Below are positions 30,032-39,912 of a stretch of DNA of 64,000 nucleotides, in pieces. The stretch's first letter is position 1. Every line of letters begins with the position of its first letter. Position numbers and translations under genes: made by a program. The DNA comes from Polynucleobacter aenigmaticus (GTDB lineage Bacteria; Pseudomonadota; Gammaproteobacteria; Burkholderiales; Burkholderiaceae), in contig NZ_NGUO01000004.1 of NCBI RefSeq assembly GCF_002206635.1, positions 62,001-126,000 of the forward strand, in the 5' to 3' direction. The notes under the pieces were generated by a model. It was not told where the DNA came from. It did not search any database and saw only the letters and a program-made list of their open reading frames with translations.

Positions 30032-32478
30032 AAAAACAAAAACTCGTCATGATTGGCAATGGGATGGCCGGCGTTCGGACCATCGAAGAATTATTAAAGC
30101 TCAACTCCGAACTTTATGACATCACTATCTTCGGGGCCGAACCTCATCCTAACTACAACCGCATCCTCCTCTCTCCAGTTTTAGCTGGAGAGCAAACGCT
30201 TGAGCAAATTATCCTAAATGATCTAGATTGGTACAAGAGCAACGGCATTCACTTGCATCTTGGCAAAACAATCACCAAAATTGATCGTAAAGAGCGGACT
30301 GTCACAGCGGATGATGGCACTGTAGAGAAATATGATCGCCTACTGCTCGCAACTGGATCATTGCCCTTCATCCTTCCAGTGCCAGGGAATGATTTACCAG
30401 GTGTGATTGCCTATCGTGACATCAAAGATACAAATGAAATGATTGATGTGGCAACGCGCTACAAAAATGCAGTTGTTATCGGAGGTGGTTTGCTAGGCCT
30501 TGAGGCTGCTAATGGGCTAGCTCTGAGAGGCATGAGTGTTACGGTAGTCCATTTATCCGAATGGCTCATGGAAAGACAGTTAGATAAGACTGCTGCAGGT
30601 CTACTGCAGAAGTCACTTGAGGCCAAAGGCCTTAAGTTTCTACTCCAAACTTCAACCGAAGCTTTGATCCCGAATGCTGCCGGTGATCGCGTGGGGCATA
30701 TTCGATTTAAAGGTGGTCTAGAAATTCCTGCAGACTTGGTGGTAATGGCGGCTGGAATCAAGCCGAACACAGCTCTTGCTGAATCTGCTGGTCTCCATTG
30801 TCAACGTGGAATCGTAGTGAACGATACCCTACAGACTTTTGATCCAAGAGTCTATGCAGTGGGTGAGTGTGCAAGCCACCGTGGCACTGCTTATGGTTTA
30901 GTTGCCCCTCTATTTGAACAAGCTAAAGTTTGTGCAAACCATCTTGCCGAATACGGAATTGGTCGCTATGAAGGGTCTGTCACCTCTACAAAGTTAAAAG
31001 TTACCGGAGTTGATCTCTTTTCTGCCGGAAACTTTATGGGCGGTGAAGGTACTGAGGAAATCACTCTAGCCGACCCAATAGGTGGTGTTTATAAGAAGCT
31101 GATTCTAAAAGATGATCGTTTGATTGGTGCCTGCATGTTTGGTGATACCGCAGATAGCACCTGGTATTTTAAGTTGATGCGAGATGCGCAAAGCATTGCA
31201 GAAATTCGCGACACTCTCATGTTTGGGGAGTCCAATATTGGTGACGTTGGCCATCAAGGTCACAACAAAGCGGCTGGTATGACAGATGCAGATGAAATCT
31301 GCGGCTGTAACGGCGTTACCAAAGGCACGATTGTTAAGGCTATTCGTGAACAAGGCCTCTTTACTTTGGATGAGGTAAAGAAATGCACCAAAGCCAGTAG
31401 CTCTTGCGGATCATGTACAGGCTTAGTTGAGCAAGTACTCATGAATGTTCTAGGTACGGACTATTCAGCAACCCCAAGGAAGAAATCTATTTGTGGATGC
31501 TCTGACCTATCCCATGATGAGATTCGTCAAGCTATACGTACCGGTCATTTAATCTCTCAAGAGCAAGTTCGCGCTGAATTAAGCTGGAGAACACCAAATG
31601 GTTGCGCAACTTGCCGCCCCGCTCTGAACTATTATTTGATTTCGACTTGGCCACACGAGGCTAAGGATGATCCGCAGTCACGCTTTATTAACGAGCGCGC
31701 TCATGCCAATATTCAGAAGGATGGTACTTATTCCGTCATTCCAAGAATGTACGGCGGATTAACAACTCCGTCGGAACTTCGCAGAATTGCAGATGTTGCT
31801 GAAAAATACAAAGTTCCAACAGTCAAGGTTACCGGCGGTCAACGCATCGACTTACTAGGCATAAAGAAAGATGACTTACCGGCTGTCTGGAAAGAACTAG
31901 ACATGCCATCAGGTCATGCCTACGGTAAATCGATTCGTACAGTAAAAACTTGTGTTGGTGATGAGCACTGCCGTTTTGGTACACAGTCTTCAATGAAAAT
32001 GGGTGTCGATCTTGAGAGAATGCTCTTCGGCATGTATGCACCTCACAAAGTCAAGCTGGCGGTCTCGGGCTGTCCACGGAACTGCGCTGAAGCCGGCATT
32101 AAAGACGTTGGTATCATCGGGGTCGAATCAGGCTGGGAGCTTTATATCGGTGGTAATGGCGGCATTAAAACTGAAGTTGCCGAATTCCTCTGCAAGGTTA
32201 AAACAGATGAAGAAGTACGCGAGTATTCCGGGGCATTCTTACAGTTATATCGCGAAGAGGCATGGTATTTAGATCGCACAGTCCATTACCTAGCTAGAGT
32301 AGGCATGGAATATATCAAGCAAAAAGTAGTTGAAGACTCTGAAAATCGTAAAGCCCTCTATGAGAGACTGCTGTTTGATTTGAAAGATGCTCCAGACCCT
32401 TGGAAGGATTTCGAGAGGGCCGGTGTCGATATTCGTCAATTTAAAACCATTCCAATTGTTGAGGTGGGCAATGTCTAA
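30028..32478 (+). CDS. nirB: Nitrite reductase (NADH) large subunit
   Basis: Cytoplasmic siroheme enzyme of 816 residues that reduces nitrite to ammonia with NADH. In order it has an FAD domain (GNGMAGVRTIEELL), an NAD-binding site (VVIGGGLLGLEAANGL, about 150), two BFD-like [2Fe-2S] segments (CGCNGVTKG with CGSC, then CGCSDLSHD with CATC), and the sulfite/nitrite reductase part with siroheme/[4Fe-4S] ligands in TCVGDEHCRFG (near 640) and SGCPRNCAEAG (near 681). It overlaps the binding-protein gene by 4 nt and nirD by 8 nt. It serves assimilation of nitrite from NasA and may also detoxify nitrite from NarG. Confidence 0.97.
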   Translation: MKKQKLVMIGNGMAGVRTIEELLKLNSELYDITIFGAEPHPNYNRILLSPVLAGEQTLEQIILNDLDWYKSNGIHLHLGKTITKIDRKERTVTADDGTVEKYDRLLLATGSLPFILPVPGNDLPGVIAYRDIKDTNEMIDVATRYKNAVVIGGGLLGLEAANGLALRGMSVTVVHLSEWLMERQLDKTAAGLLQKSLEAKGLKFLLQTSTEALIPNAAGDRVGHIRFKGGLEIPADLVVMAAGIKPNTALAESAGLHCQRGIVVNDTLQTFDPRVYAVGECASHRGTAYGLVAPLFEQAKVCANHLAEYGIGRYEGSVTSTKLKVTGVDLFSAGNFMGGEGTEEITLADPIGGVYKKLILKDDRLIGACMFGDTADSTWYFKLMRDAQSIAEIRDTLMFGESNIGDVGHQGHNKAAGMTDADEICGCNGVTKGTIVKAIREQGLFTLDEVKKCTKASSSCGSCTGLVEQVLMNVLGTDYSATPRKKSICGCSDLSHDEIRQAIRTGHLISQEQVRAELSWRTPNGCATCRPALNYYLISTWPHEAKDDPQSRFINERAHANIQKDGTYSVIPRMYGGLTTPSELRRIADVAEKYKVPTVKVTGGQRIDLLGIKKDDLPAVWKELDMPSGHAYGKSIRTVKTCVGDEHCRFGTQSSMKMGVDLERMLFGMYAPHKVKLAVSGCPRNCAEAGIKDVGIIGVESGWELYIGGNGGIKTEVAEFLCKVKTDEEVREYSGAFLQLYREEAWYLDRTVHYLARVGMEYIKQKVVEDSENRKALYERLLFDLKDAPDPWKDFERAGVDIRQFKTIPIVEVGNV

Positions 32479-32821
32479 TAGTTCACCATCAAAAGATTGG
32501 CAAAAGATTACTACTGTTGAAGAGATTCCGGTGCTGGGCTCTCGCGTTATTCAGGCGCCCGCTGGTCAAATAGCCATTTTCAGGAACTCAGAGGATGAAG
32601 TATTTGCTGTGCTAGATGAATGCCCCCACAAGGGTGGACCTCTCTCCCAAGGGATCGTTCACGGCAAATCGGTCACCTGCCCCCTGCACTCTTGGAACAT
32701 TGATCTCTCTTCTGGTTGCGCTGCTGCCCCTGATGAAGGGTGCGCCAAGTCTTTTGCAGTAAAAGTTGAATCTGGCGTGGTCTGGTTAAACCGCGAGGAA
32801 TTGCAAGCTACTCATGGCTGA
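32471..32821 (+). CDS. nirD: Nitrite reductase (NADH) small subunit
   Basis: Rieske-type small subunit of 116 residues from the ATG at 32471, which has GAGGTG just upstream and overlaps the nirB stop by 8 nt. The Rieske ligands are intact: CPHKGG and, 18 residues on, CPLHSW. Many NirD proteins lack Rieske ligands; this one keeps both Cys-His pairs, so it can carry a [2Fe-2S] cluster. It overlaps nasA by 8 nt. Partner of NirB. Confidence 0.93.
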   Translation: MSNSSPSKDWQKITTVEEIPVLGSRVIQAPAGQIAIFRNSEDEVFAVLDECPHKGGPLSQGIVHGKSVTCPLHSWNIDLSSGCAAAPDEGCAKSFAVKVESGVVWLNREELQATHG

Positions 32822-35657
32822 AGTTAAAAGTACCTGTTGCTACTGTGGTGTTGGTTGCGGCGTCATTATCGAAACAACACCATCTATCAATGGGAATCTA
32901 GAAGTCACCGGAGTCCGTGGCGACCCAGACCATCCAGCAAACTTTGGCAGACTTTGCAGCAAAGGTTCTACGCTTCACCTCACCGCAAATCCTAGCCTGC
33001 AAAAACAAGCTCGTCTAGGTTTACCAGCAATCAGGAATGCAAGAGGTGAAGCGCCAATCGATTGCACTTGGCCTCAAGCAATCAAAACTGTTGCTAAGAA
33101 ATTTGCCGACATTATTAATGAGCATGGCCCAGAATCTGTGGGAATCTATGTTTCAGGTCAGCTGTTGACAGAGGACTACTACGTCTTCAATAAGCTCATG
33201 AAGGGCCTTATTGGATCAAATAATATCGACACCAACTCGCGCTTGTGCATGTCTAGTGCCGTTGCAGGGTACAAGCAAACACTGGGAATGGATGCACCCC
33301 CTTGTTGTTATGAAGATATAGACTCCGCGTCAACCATTTTCATTACAGGATCGAATACAGCATTTGCGCACCCTATTCTTTATAGACGCCTAGAGGATGC
33401 ACGCAAAAAAAATCCCGACTTAAAAGTCATCGTTGTGGATCCCAGAAAAACGGATACTGCAAAAGAGGCAGATCTTTACCTTCAAATTCAGCCGGGCACC
33501 GATGTCGCGCTTTATCACGGCATGCTCTACATCATGCTCTGGGAAAAATGGATTGATGAGTCGTACATCAAATCCTATACCGAAGGTTTTGATGCACTCC
33601 GAGATCTTGTGAGAGATTTCACACCTAAAGCCGTGAGCGAAATCTGTGGCATCAAAGAAAAAGATTTGTTCCAAGCAGCACAATGGTTTGCAAGATCGCC
33701 TGCAACACTCTCGATGTATTGCCAAGGACTCAACCAATCAGCATCTGGTACAGCTAAGAATGCAGCCCTAGTAAATTTACATCTGGCTACCGGTCAAATT
33801 GGTAAAGCAGGTGCAGGACCCTTCTCTCTCACTGGTCAGCCTAATGCTATGGGCGGTAGAGAGGTGGGTGGTTTAGCCAACCTGCTATCGGCCCATAGAG
33901 ATCTCGCCAATCCAGAACATCGTGCCGAAGTAGCTAGTTTATGGGGCGTACACTCCGTTCCTGAAAAACCTGGACTTAGCGCAATCCCGATGTTCGAGGC
34001 ATTGCGTACTGGATCGCTGAAAGCTATCTGGATTGTTTGCACAAATCCCGCGCAATCTATGCCAGATTTGAATGCAGTTCATGAGGGCCTCAGCAAAGCT
34101 GAGTTTGTCGTTGTTCAAGAGGCCTATGCGCATACAGCCACTACACTCTATGCAGATGTACTTCTACCAGCGACGACCTGGGCTGAAAAAGTAGGTACCG
34201 TAACAAATTCAGAGCGAAGGATTTCGAAGGTAAATGCCGCAATCGATCCATACGAGTCAGCTAAACATGATTGGCGAATTGCTCTCGAGATTGGACATGC
34301 TCTAGAGGCGCTCTTATCTGGAAATAGAATAGAGGGCGTCTCAACCCTCTTTCCATACAGTGGGCCAGAAGATATTTGGAATGAGCATCGTGAAAGCACT
34401 AGAGGTCGCGATCTCGATATTACCGGTCTCAGCTATCAAATTCTTGAAGATCGTGGACCACAACAATGGCCAATGCCGAAGGGTTCTTACTTTGGCAAGA
34501 AGCGGCTCTATGAAAATGGCGTCTTTCCCACAAAAGATAAGAAAGCCCACTTTATTGCCGCCCCCTACAAAGCAACTGCTGAATCTGTAGATGCCCGCTA
34601 CCCATTCGCCTTAAATACTGGGCGCTTACGTGACCAATGGCATGGCATGAGTAGAACTGGAACAGTCGGCACTCTATATGCTCACTCCCCCGAACCTTGC
34701 GTAGAACTTTCACCTAAGGATGCTGGGAGAATGAATCTAGAGAATGGTGATCTGGTTCATGTCACCAGCCGTCGTGGAAGCGAGATTTTTCCAGTAAAAG
34801 TATCGGAGGATATTGCCTCATCTCAAGCCTTTATTGCCATGCACTGGGGCTCTGAGTTTATCTCCGGTGCCGCAGGCAAAACACCAAGCCGCGGGGTCAA
34901 TGGCTTAACCTGCAACCTCATTGATCCAGTATCTGGCCAACCAGAACTAAAGCACTCCGCAGTCAAAATTTTGCCAGCGAATTTGCCATGGCAATTGGTG
35001 GCATTTGGCTTGTTTCACAAAAGCGAAGCATTTTCTATTCAAAATGACTTGCGTAAGTTCTTAGCTCAGTTTGATTCATCACAATGCGTCTTATTTGGTA
35101 GAGAACAAGATAGCGATCTCATCGGGGTCTCTTTTAAGGCGGCGCATCATGGTGACCCCCTTGAAGAGCCAGAATCTGTAGCTGCACTCGCCCTGAAACA
35201 AGTGATTCGCAAGTTCAAGTTAGATGAAGAAACAGCAGAGCCAGTTATGCGCTATAGCGATAAGCGCAGAGGCATTGTTCGACTAGTTCGAGCGCGCGAT
35301 ACGGTCTTATCTGCGATGCTGACAGGTTCAATTGAGAGCTTGGCAAGCACTGCATGGCTGAGAGAGTATTTAGAAAGTGGCTTAGATGCAAAAGCTCTCG
35401 GCAGATCCCTATTAATGCCAGTGAGTAAACCTCCTATAGAAATTAAATCTAAAGGGAAAGCTATCTGCAACTGCTTTAATGTCTCCGCAGATGCAATCAC
35501 ACTCCATTTGGCCAAAATGCCAGCAAGCACTATCCTAGATGAAGCCATGGCCGCCCTCCAATCAGAAACTCACTGCGGAACTAATTGTGGCTCCTGTAAA
35601 CCTGAAGTGAAGCAAATCATTTCCAGCTTCTTCATCAACACAGAAGTACCCGCATAA
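32814..35657 (+). CDS. nasA: Assimilatory nitrate reductase catalytic subunit
   Basis: Cytoplasmic molybdopterin enzyme of 947 residues that reduces nitrate to nitrite. The N-terminal [4Fe-4S] motif is CCYCGVGC with a fourth cysteine in GRLCSKG. The molybdopterin domains include SRLCMSSAVAGYKQTLG and the NTGRLRDQWHGMSRTG segment of the C-terminal cap. The last 70 residues form a BFD-like [2Fe-2S] domain (ICNCFNVSADAI, later CGTNCGSC), as in NasA forms that accept electrons without a separate small subunit. It is clearly different from NarG at the left edge. It follows nirD with an 8 nt overlap and precedes ybiB by 7 nt. Confidence 0.96.
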   Translation: MAEVKSTCCYCGVGCGVIIETTPSINGNLEVTGVRGDPDHPANFGRLCSKGSTLHLTANPSLQKQARLGLPAIRNARGEAPIDCTWPQAIKTVAKKFADIINEHGPESVGIYVSGQLLTEDYYVFNKLMKGLIGSNNIDTNSRLCMSSAVAGYKQTLGMDAPPCCYEDIDSASTIFITGSNTAFAHPILYRRLEDARKKNPDLKVIVVDPRKTDTAKEADLYLQIQPGTDVALYHGMLYIMLWEKWIDESYIKSYTEGFDALRDLVRDFTPKAVSEICGIKEKDLFQAAQWFARSPATLSMYCQGLNQSASGTAKNAALVNLHLATGQIGKAGAGPFSLTGQPNAMGGREVGGLANLLSAHRDLANPEHRAEVASLWGVHSVPEKPGLSAIPMFEALRTGSLKAIWIVCTNPAQSMPDLNAVHEGLSKAEFVVVQEAYAHTATTLYADVLLPATTWAEKVGTVTNSERRISKVNAAIDPYESAKHDWRIALEIGHALEALLSGNRIEGVSTLFPYSGPEDIWNEHRESTRGRDLDITGLSYQILEDRGPQQWPMPKGSYFGKKRLYENGVFPTKDKKAHFIAAPYKATAESVDARYPFALNTGRLRDQWHGMSRTGTVGTLYAHSPEPCVELSPKDAGRMNLENGDLVHVTSRRGSEIFPVKVSEDIASSQAFIAMHWGSEFISGAAGKTPSRGVNGLTCNLIDPVSGQPELKHSAVKILPANLPWQLVAFGLFHKSEAFSIQNDLRKFLAQFDSSQCVLFGREQDSDLIGVSFKAAHHGDPLEEPESVAALALKQVIRKFKLDEETAEPVMRYSDKRRGIVRLVRARDTVLSAMLTGSIESLASTAWLREYLESGLDAKALGRSLLMPVSKPPIEIKSKGKAICNCFNVSADAITLHLAKMPASTILDEAMAALQSETHCGTNCGSCKPEVKQIISSFFINTEVPA

Positions 35658-35664
35658 TCAAACG

Positions 35665-36573
35665 ATGAGTATTAGCTCCTTCTTAAAGATTATCGGTCGA
35701 GGTAGTAAGGGCTCAGGCAATCTTGATCGCATTCAAGCCGAAGAAGTATTTACTCAAATCCTGAATAGCAACGTCAGTGATCTTGAGCTTGGGGCATTTT
35801 GTATTGCTATGCGCATCAAAGGTGAGTCGGTCTCTGAGCTTTCAGGGTTTATGGATGCCCTAGAGCCTCATTTGAATCTGATAAACCTAGGCTCACGTCC
35901 GTGCATAGTGCTACCCAGCTATAACGGCGCACGAAAGCAGGCAAATCTAACGCCGCTTTTAGCCGGCATGCTCTTCAGTCAGGGGTTTACCGTTCTTATT
36001 CAGGGCATAGAAAAGGATCAAACAAGAATAACAAGTCATGAGATTTTTAAGTGGCTTGATTGGCCCGTCCTCAAAAACCCGAGTGAATTTAGCTCTCTAC
36101 TGAACGTAAATACACCCATATTTTGCCCTCTCAGCGTCATTTCACCGGCACTACAAAAATTACTGGATGTGAGGGAGCGAATCGGTCTTCGCAATACGGG
36201 GCACGTGCTTGCAAAACTGATTAATCCAACCACCCAAAATCCTTGGCAAGTATCCAACTATACCCATCCAGAGTATCCAGAGAAATTACGAGAGTACTTT
36301 CAACTTCGTTCGGCAAATACAATTTTGATGAGGGGGAGCGAGGGTGAACCAACCGCATCCCCACAAAGACTTCCTGAGATGCATTTTTTATTCTCAGGCA
36401 GAGATGAAGAAACTAGTCCTGAAGAGCGCTTCACCGATTTAAGTCCGTTTAATGCAATAGATGCAAAATCTACAGCTCTTATGACAAATAAAATACTATC
36501 AGGTGAGATTAGCTGCCCAGGCTCAGTTTTGAGTCAAGCCAATACCATGGCCAGAATGGCTGGGATAATCTAA
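35665..36573 (+). CDS. ybiB: YbiB/TrpD2-like DNA-binding protein
   Basis: Protein of 302 residues related to anthranilate phosphoribosyltransferase (TrpD). The N-terminal helical domain (EEVFTQILNSNVSDLELGAFCIAMRIKGES) and the LPSYNGARKQANLTPLLAGML and ILMRGSEGEPTASPQ segments are characteristic of the YbiB/TrpD2 branch, which has lost transferase activity and binds nucleic acid. It begins 7 nt after nasA and lies in the nitrate assimilation transcript, a position seen for it in other betaproteobacteria. Its role there is not known. Confidence 0.87.
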   Translation: MSISSFLKIIGRGSKGSGNLDRIQAEEVFTQILNSNVSDLELGAFCIAMRIKGESVSELSGFMDALEPHLNLINLGSRPCIVLPSYNGARKQANLTPLLAGMLFSQGFTVLIQGIEKDQTRITSHEIFKWLDWPVLKNPSEFSSLLNVNTPIFCPLSVISPALQKLLDVRERIGLRNTGHVLAKLINPTTQNPWQVSNYTHPEYPEKLREYFQLRSANTILMRGSEGEPTASPQRLPEMHFLFSGRDEETSPEERFTDLSPFNAIDAKSTALMTNKILSGEISCPGSVLSQANTMARMAGII

Positions 36574-36576
36574 ATT

Positions 36577-37086
36577 GTGCGTAGAACTTTATTACGATTA
36601 ATTTGGGTTTCATTGGGCGCCATGATTGCTCTGGGTCTGGCTCTCCTACTTACCAAATCACCAACATCTCCATTACTACTTGCGTCTTTAGGTGGATCCA
36701 CGATATTTTTATTTGGACTAACGGGCGCTCCTGCGGCACAACCAAGGGCTTTATTTGGTGGTCGCCTAATCAGCGCTCTCATCGGCATTATTTGCTATCA
36801 ACTATTTAGCGATGCTTTGTGGGTTTATTTATTGGCTGAAGTGATTACCTTAGCTGCCTTACTAATTACCCAAACTGTGCATCCACCAGCTGGAGCCAAC
36901 CCACTCATCATGATTCAAGCGCATGCTGGATTTGGTCACTTACTAGCAGTTGTCCTTGTAGGCGTTACGATTCTTGCCGTAGTTGCAGCGATCTGGAGTC
37001 GCCTTACACCCGGTAAGACACTTCGCTATCCAGTTAGATGGAATGAACCATCACCAGCGTCAACCAATTGGAGTGTTTGGGGTTAG
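36577..37086 (+). CDS. HPP family membrane protein
   Basis: Integral membrane protein of 169 residues with four or five helices. The family hallmarks are LLASLGGSTIFLFGL followed by the APAAQPRALFGGRLISALIG segment, and TVHPPAGANPLI, the His-Pro-Pro motif that names the family. HPP proteins of cyanobacteria and plants have been linked to nitrite transport. The start is GTG at 36577, 3 nt after the ybiB stop, so it is the last gene of the nitrate assimilation operon. It converges on a broken paralogue. Confidence 0.9.
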   Translation: MRRTLLRLIWVSLGAMIALGLALLLTKSPTSPLLLASLGGSTIFLFGLTGAPAAQPRALFGGRLISALIGIICYQLFSDALWVYLLAEVITLAALLITQTVHPPAGANPLIMIQAHAGFGHLLAVVLVGVTILAVVAAIWSRLTPGKTLRYPVRWNEPSPASTNWSVWG

Positions 37087-37096
37087 TTAAGGCTAC

Positions 37097-37579
37097 TCAC
37101 CCTAATTTTTTAACTAGAGCTTTATTAAAAAAACTCGCTGCAACCAGAATTAAAGAATCGACCAAGATGGGATGTATTGCAAAATCATAGCTTTTTGTCC
37201 CAGACATCACAATGAAGATGCTTAAAAATACAGCCGGAGGATGAATACACCTTAACAGATACATCCCACCTATCGTTCCAGCAACAGCAAATAGAATTCC
37301 CATAGAATTTGATGGAAATACATACACGCAGATAAAGGCTACACATGAAGCCATTAGGTTCGCCTCTATTAAAACCAATGGTGAAAATAGGCAACTATCG
37401 GGGAATCAAAAGATGCACAGAGCGCTAACCCCAAACACTGCCGTAACCATATTCTCTTCTGGAGTTAAGCCCCCAAAAAGATGATTTAAAGTGGCAATTG
37501 ATAGAACAGTAACTCCTACCCCAATTGATACCCTCAGCCTGTCAGACCAAGAGTAATCGCCTTGTTGCGCAGTAATCAT
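37097..37579 (-). pseudogene. HPP family gene with an in-frame stop
   Basis: Reading leftward from the ATG at 37579, 57 codons run to a TGA at 37406-37408, and the same frame continues open to a stop at 37097. The two parts join into one HPP protein: the first half ends in GVSALCIF, the second begins FPDSCLFSPLVLIEANL and carries LRCIHPPAVFLS. In the intact neighbour at 36577 and in the family a small residue stands at the stop site, so a single GGA to TGA change would explain it. There is no frameshift. It may be a recent loss, a sequencing error, or translated as two pieces. No clear ribosome site precedes 37579. Confidence 0.8.
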
Positions 37580-37689
37580 ATTGAAGCAGTCAATAAACTT
37601 TTTTAGTAACTTGCGCAGAATATGTTCCCATTCATATATTCGGCATATGCACCAAAAAAGGCATATTTCCCCATATTGTATAAAGCCCT

Positions 37690-37713
37690 TTGTGTAATCT
37701 TAGAGCTACACAA
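37690..37713. promoter_or_regulatory. Operator-like palindrome before DUF1348-nitroreductase
   Basis: Perfect 7 bp inverted repeat TTGTGTA-N10-TACACAA that ends 18 nt before the DUF1348 start. A TATAAA hexamer (37679-37684) places transcription start near 37691, inside the repeat, the usual position of a repressor operator. The stem has no following T-run. No regulator gene is adjacent. Confidence 0.5.
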
Positions 37714-37731
37714 CCCAGAATAGAGCAAAAC

Positions 37732-38199
37732 ATGGAACAGAAGCCGCCTTTACCCCCTTTTACCAAAGAAACTGCCATTCAAAAAATTCGTATGGCCGAG
37801 GATGCCTGGAATACTCGGGACCCAGAAAAGGTTTCCCTGGTTTACACGGAAGATACTGTCTGGAGAAATAGGGCTGAATTTCCCAAGGGCCGGGAGCAAG
37901 TAAAGGAATTTTTGCATCGCAAGTGGGCTAGGGAACTTGACTATCGATTAATTAAAGAATTATGGGCGTTCACAGACAACCGCATTGCCGTTCGCTTCGC
38001 TTACGAGTGCCGGGATGATTCTAGGAATTGGTCGCGAAGCTTTGGCAACGAGAATTGGGAATTTAATGAGAATGGCTTCATGATGAGACGTTTTGCCAGC
38101 ATCAATGATCTACCCATCAAAGAATCAGATCGAAAATTCTTTTGGCCTCTTGGAATACGGCCGGATGATCACCCGGGGCTGAGTCATTTTGGCTTCTAG
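37732..38199 (+). CDS. DUF1348 (NTF2-like) protein
   Basis: Protein of 155 residues of the DUF1348/SnoaL-like NTF2 fold family, with the conserved [33 protein letters not shown] and [13 protein letters not shown] segments. The ATG at 37732 fits the family N-terminus. It overlaps the nitroreductase gene, so the two are co-transcribed, and an operator-like palindrome precedes them. Function of the family is not known; a small-molecule-binding or isomerase-like pocket is typical of the fold. Confidence 0.88.
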   Translation: MEQKPPLPPFTKETAIQKIRMAEDAWNTRDPEKVSLVYTEDTVWRNRAEFPKGREQVKEFLHRKWARELDYRLIKELWAFTDNRIAVRFAYECRDDSRNWSRSFGNENWEFNENGFMMRRFASINDLPIKESDRKFFWPLGIRPDDHPGLSHFGF

Positions 38200-38782
38200 T
38201 AATTTAGATTCGCTCGGTGCCTTTGCAGATGCACTGATCCATAGTCGCCAGCATGTTTCACCCAAAAGACTTATTGCGCCTGGCCCTACCCCATCCCAGA
38301 AATTAGAAATTCTGAATGCGGATGGAGCCGCCCCCGATCATGGGAAGGTAACGCCTTGGCACTTTTATGAAGTCAGTCCCGAAAGTCGTAATTTATTAGG
38401 CGATTTGTTTGCAGACACCCTTATAGCAAGAGATCCCAGCGCAACGCCAACACAAATTGATGAAGCAAAGCAGAAAGCCTTTCGAGGGCCATTACTTTTA
38501 CTGGCAACCGCTAAGCTGAACAAGGAACAAGATAATATTCCCGAGCATGAAAAACTCATCTCCGCAGGATGTGCAATTCAAAATATTTTACTAATGGCTA
38601 ACGCATTGGGCTTTGGCTCAGGGCTATCAAGCGGTAAGGCACTATATAGTCAAAAAATCAGAGAGTTATTTTTACTAAACGATAAAGAGGAGCCTCTCTG
38701 CTTTATTACTATTGGGACCATCTCGGTTCATAAACCCAATAAACAAAGGCCAGATGCAAGTTCTTATAGCTCAGTTTTCTAA
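38189..38782 (+). CDS. Nitroreductase family protein
   Basis: FMN-dependent nitroreductase-fold protein of 197 residues. The motifs [29 protein letters not shown] and the C-terminal [21 protein letters not shown] are those of the YdjA-like small nitroreductases that bind FMN and use NAD(P)H. It starts at TTG 38189 inside the last codons of the DUF1348 gene. The substrate is not known. It may act on nitro- or quinone compounds. Confidence 0.9.
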   Translation: MASSNLDSLGAFADALIHSRQHVSPKRLIAPGPTPSQKLEILNADGAAPDHGKVTPWHFYEVSPESRNLLGDLFADTLIARDPSATPTQIDEAKQKAFRGPLLLLATAKLNKEQDNIPEHEKLISAGCAIQNILLMANALGFGSGLSSGKALYSQKIRELFLLNDKEEPLCFITIGTISVHKPNKQRPDASSYSSVF

Positions 38783-38931
38783 TTGGATCTATTGGATATT
38801 TCTGCTCTCCAAGCAGTAAATTGACCTAGCCGACTGTCGCCTACTGGCCGATTTCAGACGCCTGAGTCAATTTGATCAATTAGGCACTTATCACCCAAAT
38901 GAGTCTCATGAGTTGCTCCACAAAAGCGGGG

Positions 38932-39783
38932 CTACTTGGTAATACCTAACGTCTTTTGCCCACCCCAGTAATAGTCGAGCAGCCTTTCAAAAGGCTCCGA
39001 CTGAAGAGCACTCGGACCAATGAATGGATTGTTATAAAGGATTAGTAAATAGAAAATTAGGCTGATAGAGGCTCCTAACAGTGCAATCATCGTAGCGTGT
39101 ATTCTTAGGTTTTTCATCTTGAATAGTGATGAAAAGAATAAAAATAAAACCGCACTAAAAATCAGTGCGATCCACATAGGTTTATCAATTAACGATTTTG
39201 CACTTTCAACACGGTTCCTTCGCAACTCTCGATAAATAGACAACAATCTCAGCTCTTCCTGTTGCGCGGCTAATTCACCATTATTTTTTGGCACATAGTG
39301 AATAATTAAATCATGAAAAGATCTCAAATCTTGATACGCACGTAGATCATATTGACCCTTAGCAAGCAATGGCCATTCAGTTTCAACAACTTCCTGTACA
39401 TAAATTTTTAATTGTTTTTGACCTGCATCCCTTACCTCTGGTGGGTAAGCTTCAATCGTACGATACATATTAAAGAGTGCGTTAGCCTCTTTAGATACCG
39501 TATCGCTTACATTATTGTAGTTTTGCCAAACAGTGATCGTAATAAAGGCTAGGATAAAACCGAAAATAACGCTCATTGCATTTGCAAATATTTCACCAAA
39601 GTCGGTATGATCTGCAAAATGTAACCAAGTGACATACTTTTGCACCAAACATAATATTACTAAGCCGCCAAGAATGAAGGCAGTCATAATAAGCAAGAGA
39701 AGGATGAATGGAGGCAAATTGAGGATAAAGGCTGTCATATTAATTTTTAGGTTGAATACATAATATTTTTCCAACACTAACAT
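38932..39783 (-). CDS. DUF4239 (bestrophin-like) membrane protein
   Basis: Membrane protein of 283 residues with two N-terminal helices (PPFILLLLIMTAFILGGLVILCLVQ and a second near 65-85), a long soluble helical middle (about 95-200) and two C-terminal helices. The HTDFGEIFANAMSVIFGFILAFI segment and overall layout match DUF4239. It is monocistronic and converges on the nitroreductase gene. Starts at 39783 or 39738 are possible; neither has a strong ribosome site. Function is not known. Confidence 0.8.
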   Translation of the reverse strand: MLVLEKYYVFNLKINMTAFILNLPPFILLLLIMTAFILGGLVILCLVQKYVTWLHFADHTDFGEIFANAMSVIFGFILAFITITVWQNYNNVSDTVSKEANALFNMYRTIEAYPPEVRDAGQKQLKIYVQEVVETEWPLLAKGQYDLRAYQDLRSFHDLIIHYVPKNNGELAAQQEELRLLSIYRELRRNRVESAKSLIDKPMWIALIFSAVLFLFFSSLFKMKNLRIHATMIALLGASISLIFYLLILYNNPFIGPSALQSEPFERLLDYYWGGQKTLGITK

Positions 39784-39912
39784 GAATATCTATTCCACTT
39801 GACAGACTTGCATCTATCTAGAGTGACAAACCTATGAGCCTTCTTCTTGCACGGGATTTCTGCTGCAGAGTGTCACCTCAAGGCCGTTAGCAACTATTCC
39901 AAAGCAATAGAT

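Noticed and set aside
37406..37408. In-frame TGA as a selenocysteine codon in the HPP gene
   Set aside because: HPP proteins are not selenoproteins, no SECIS-like stem is evident just downstream, and a GGA to TGA change explains the stop.
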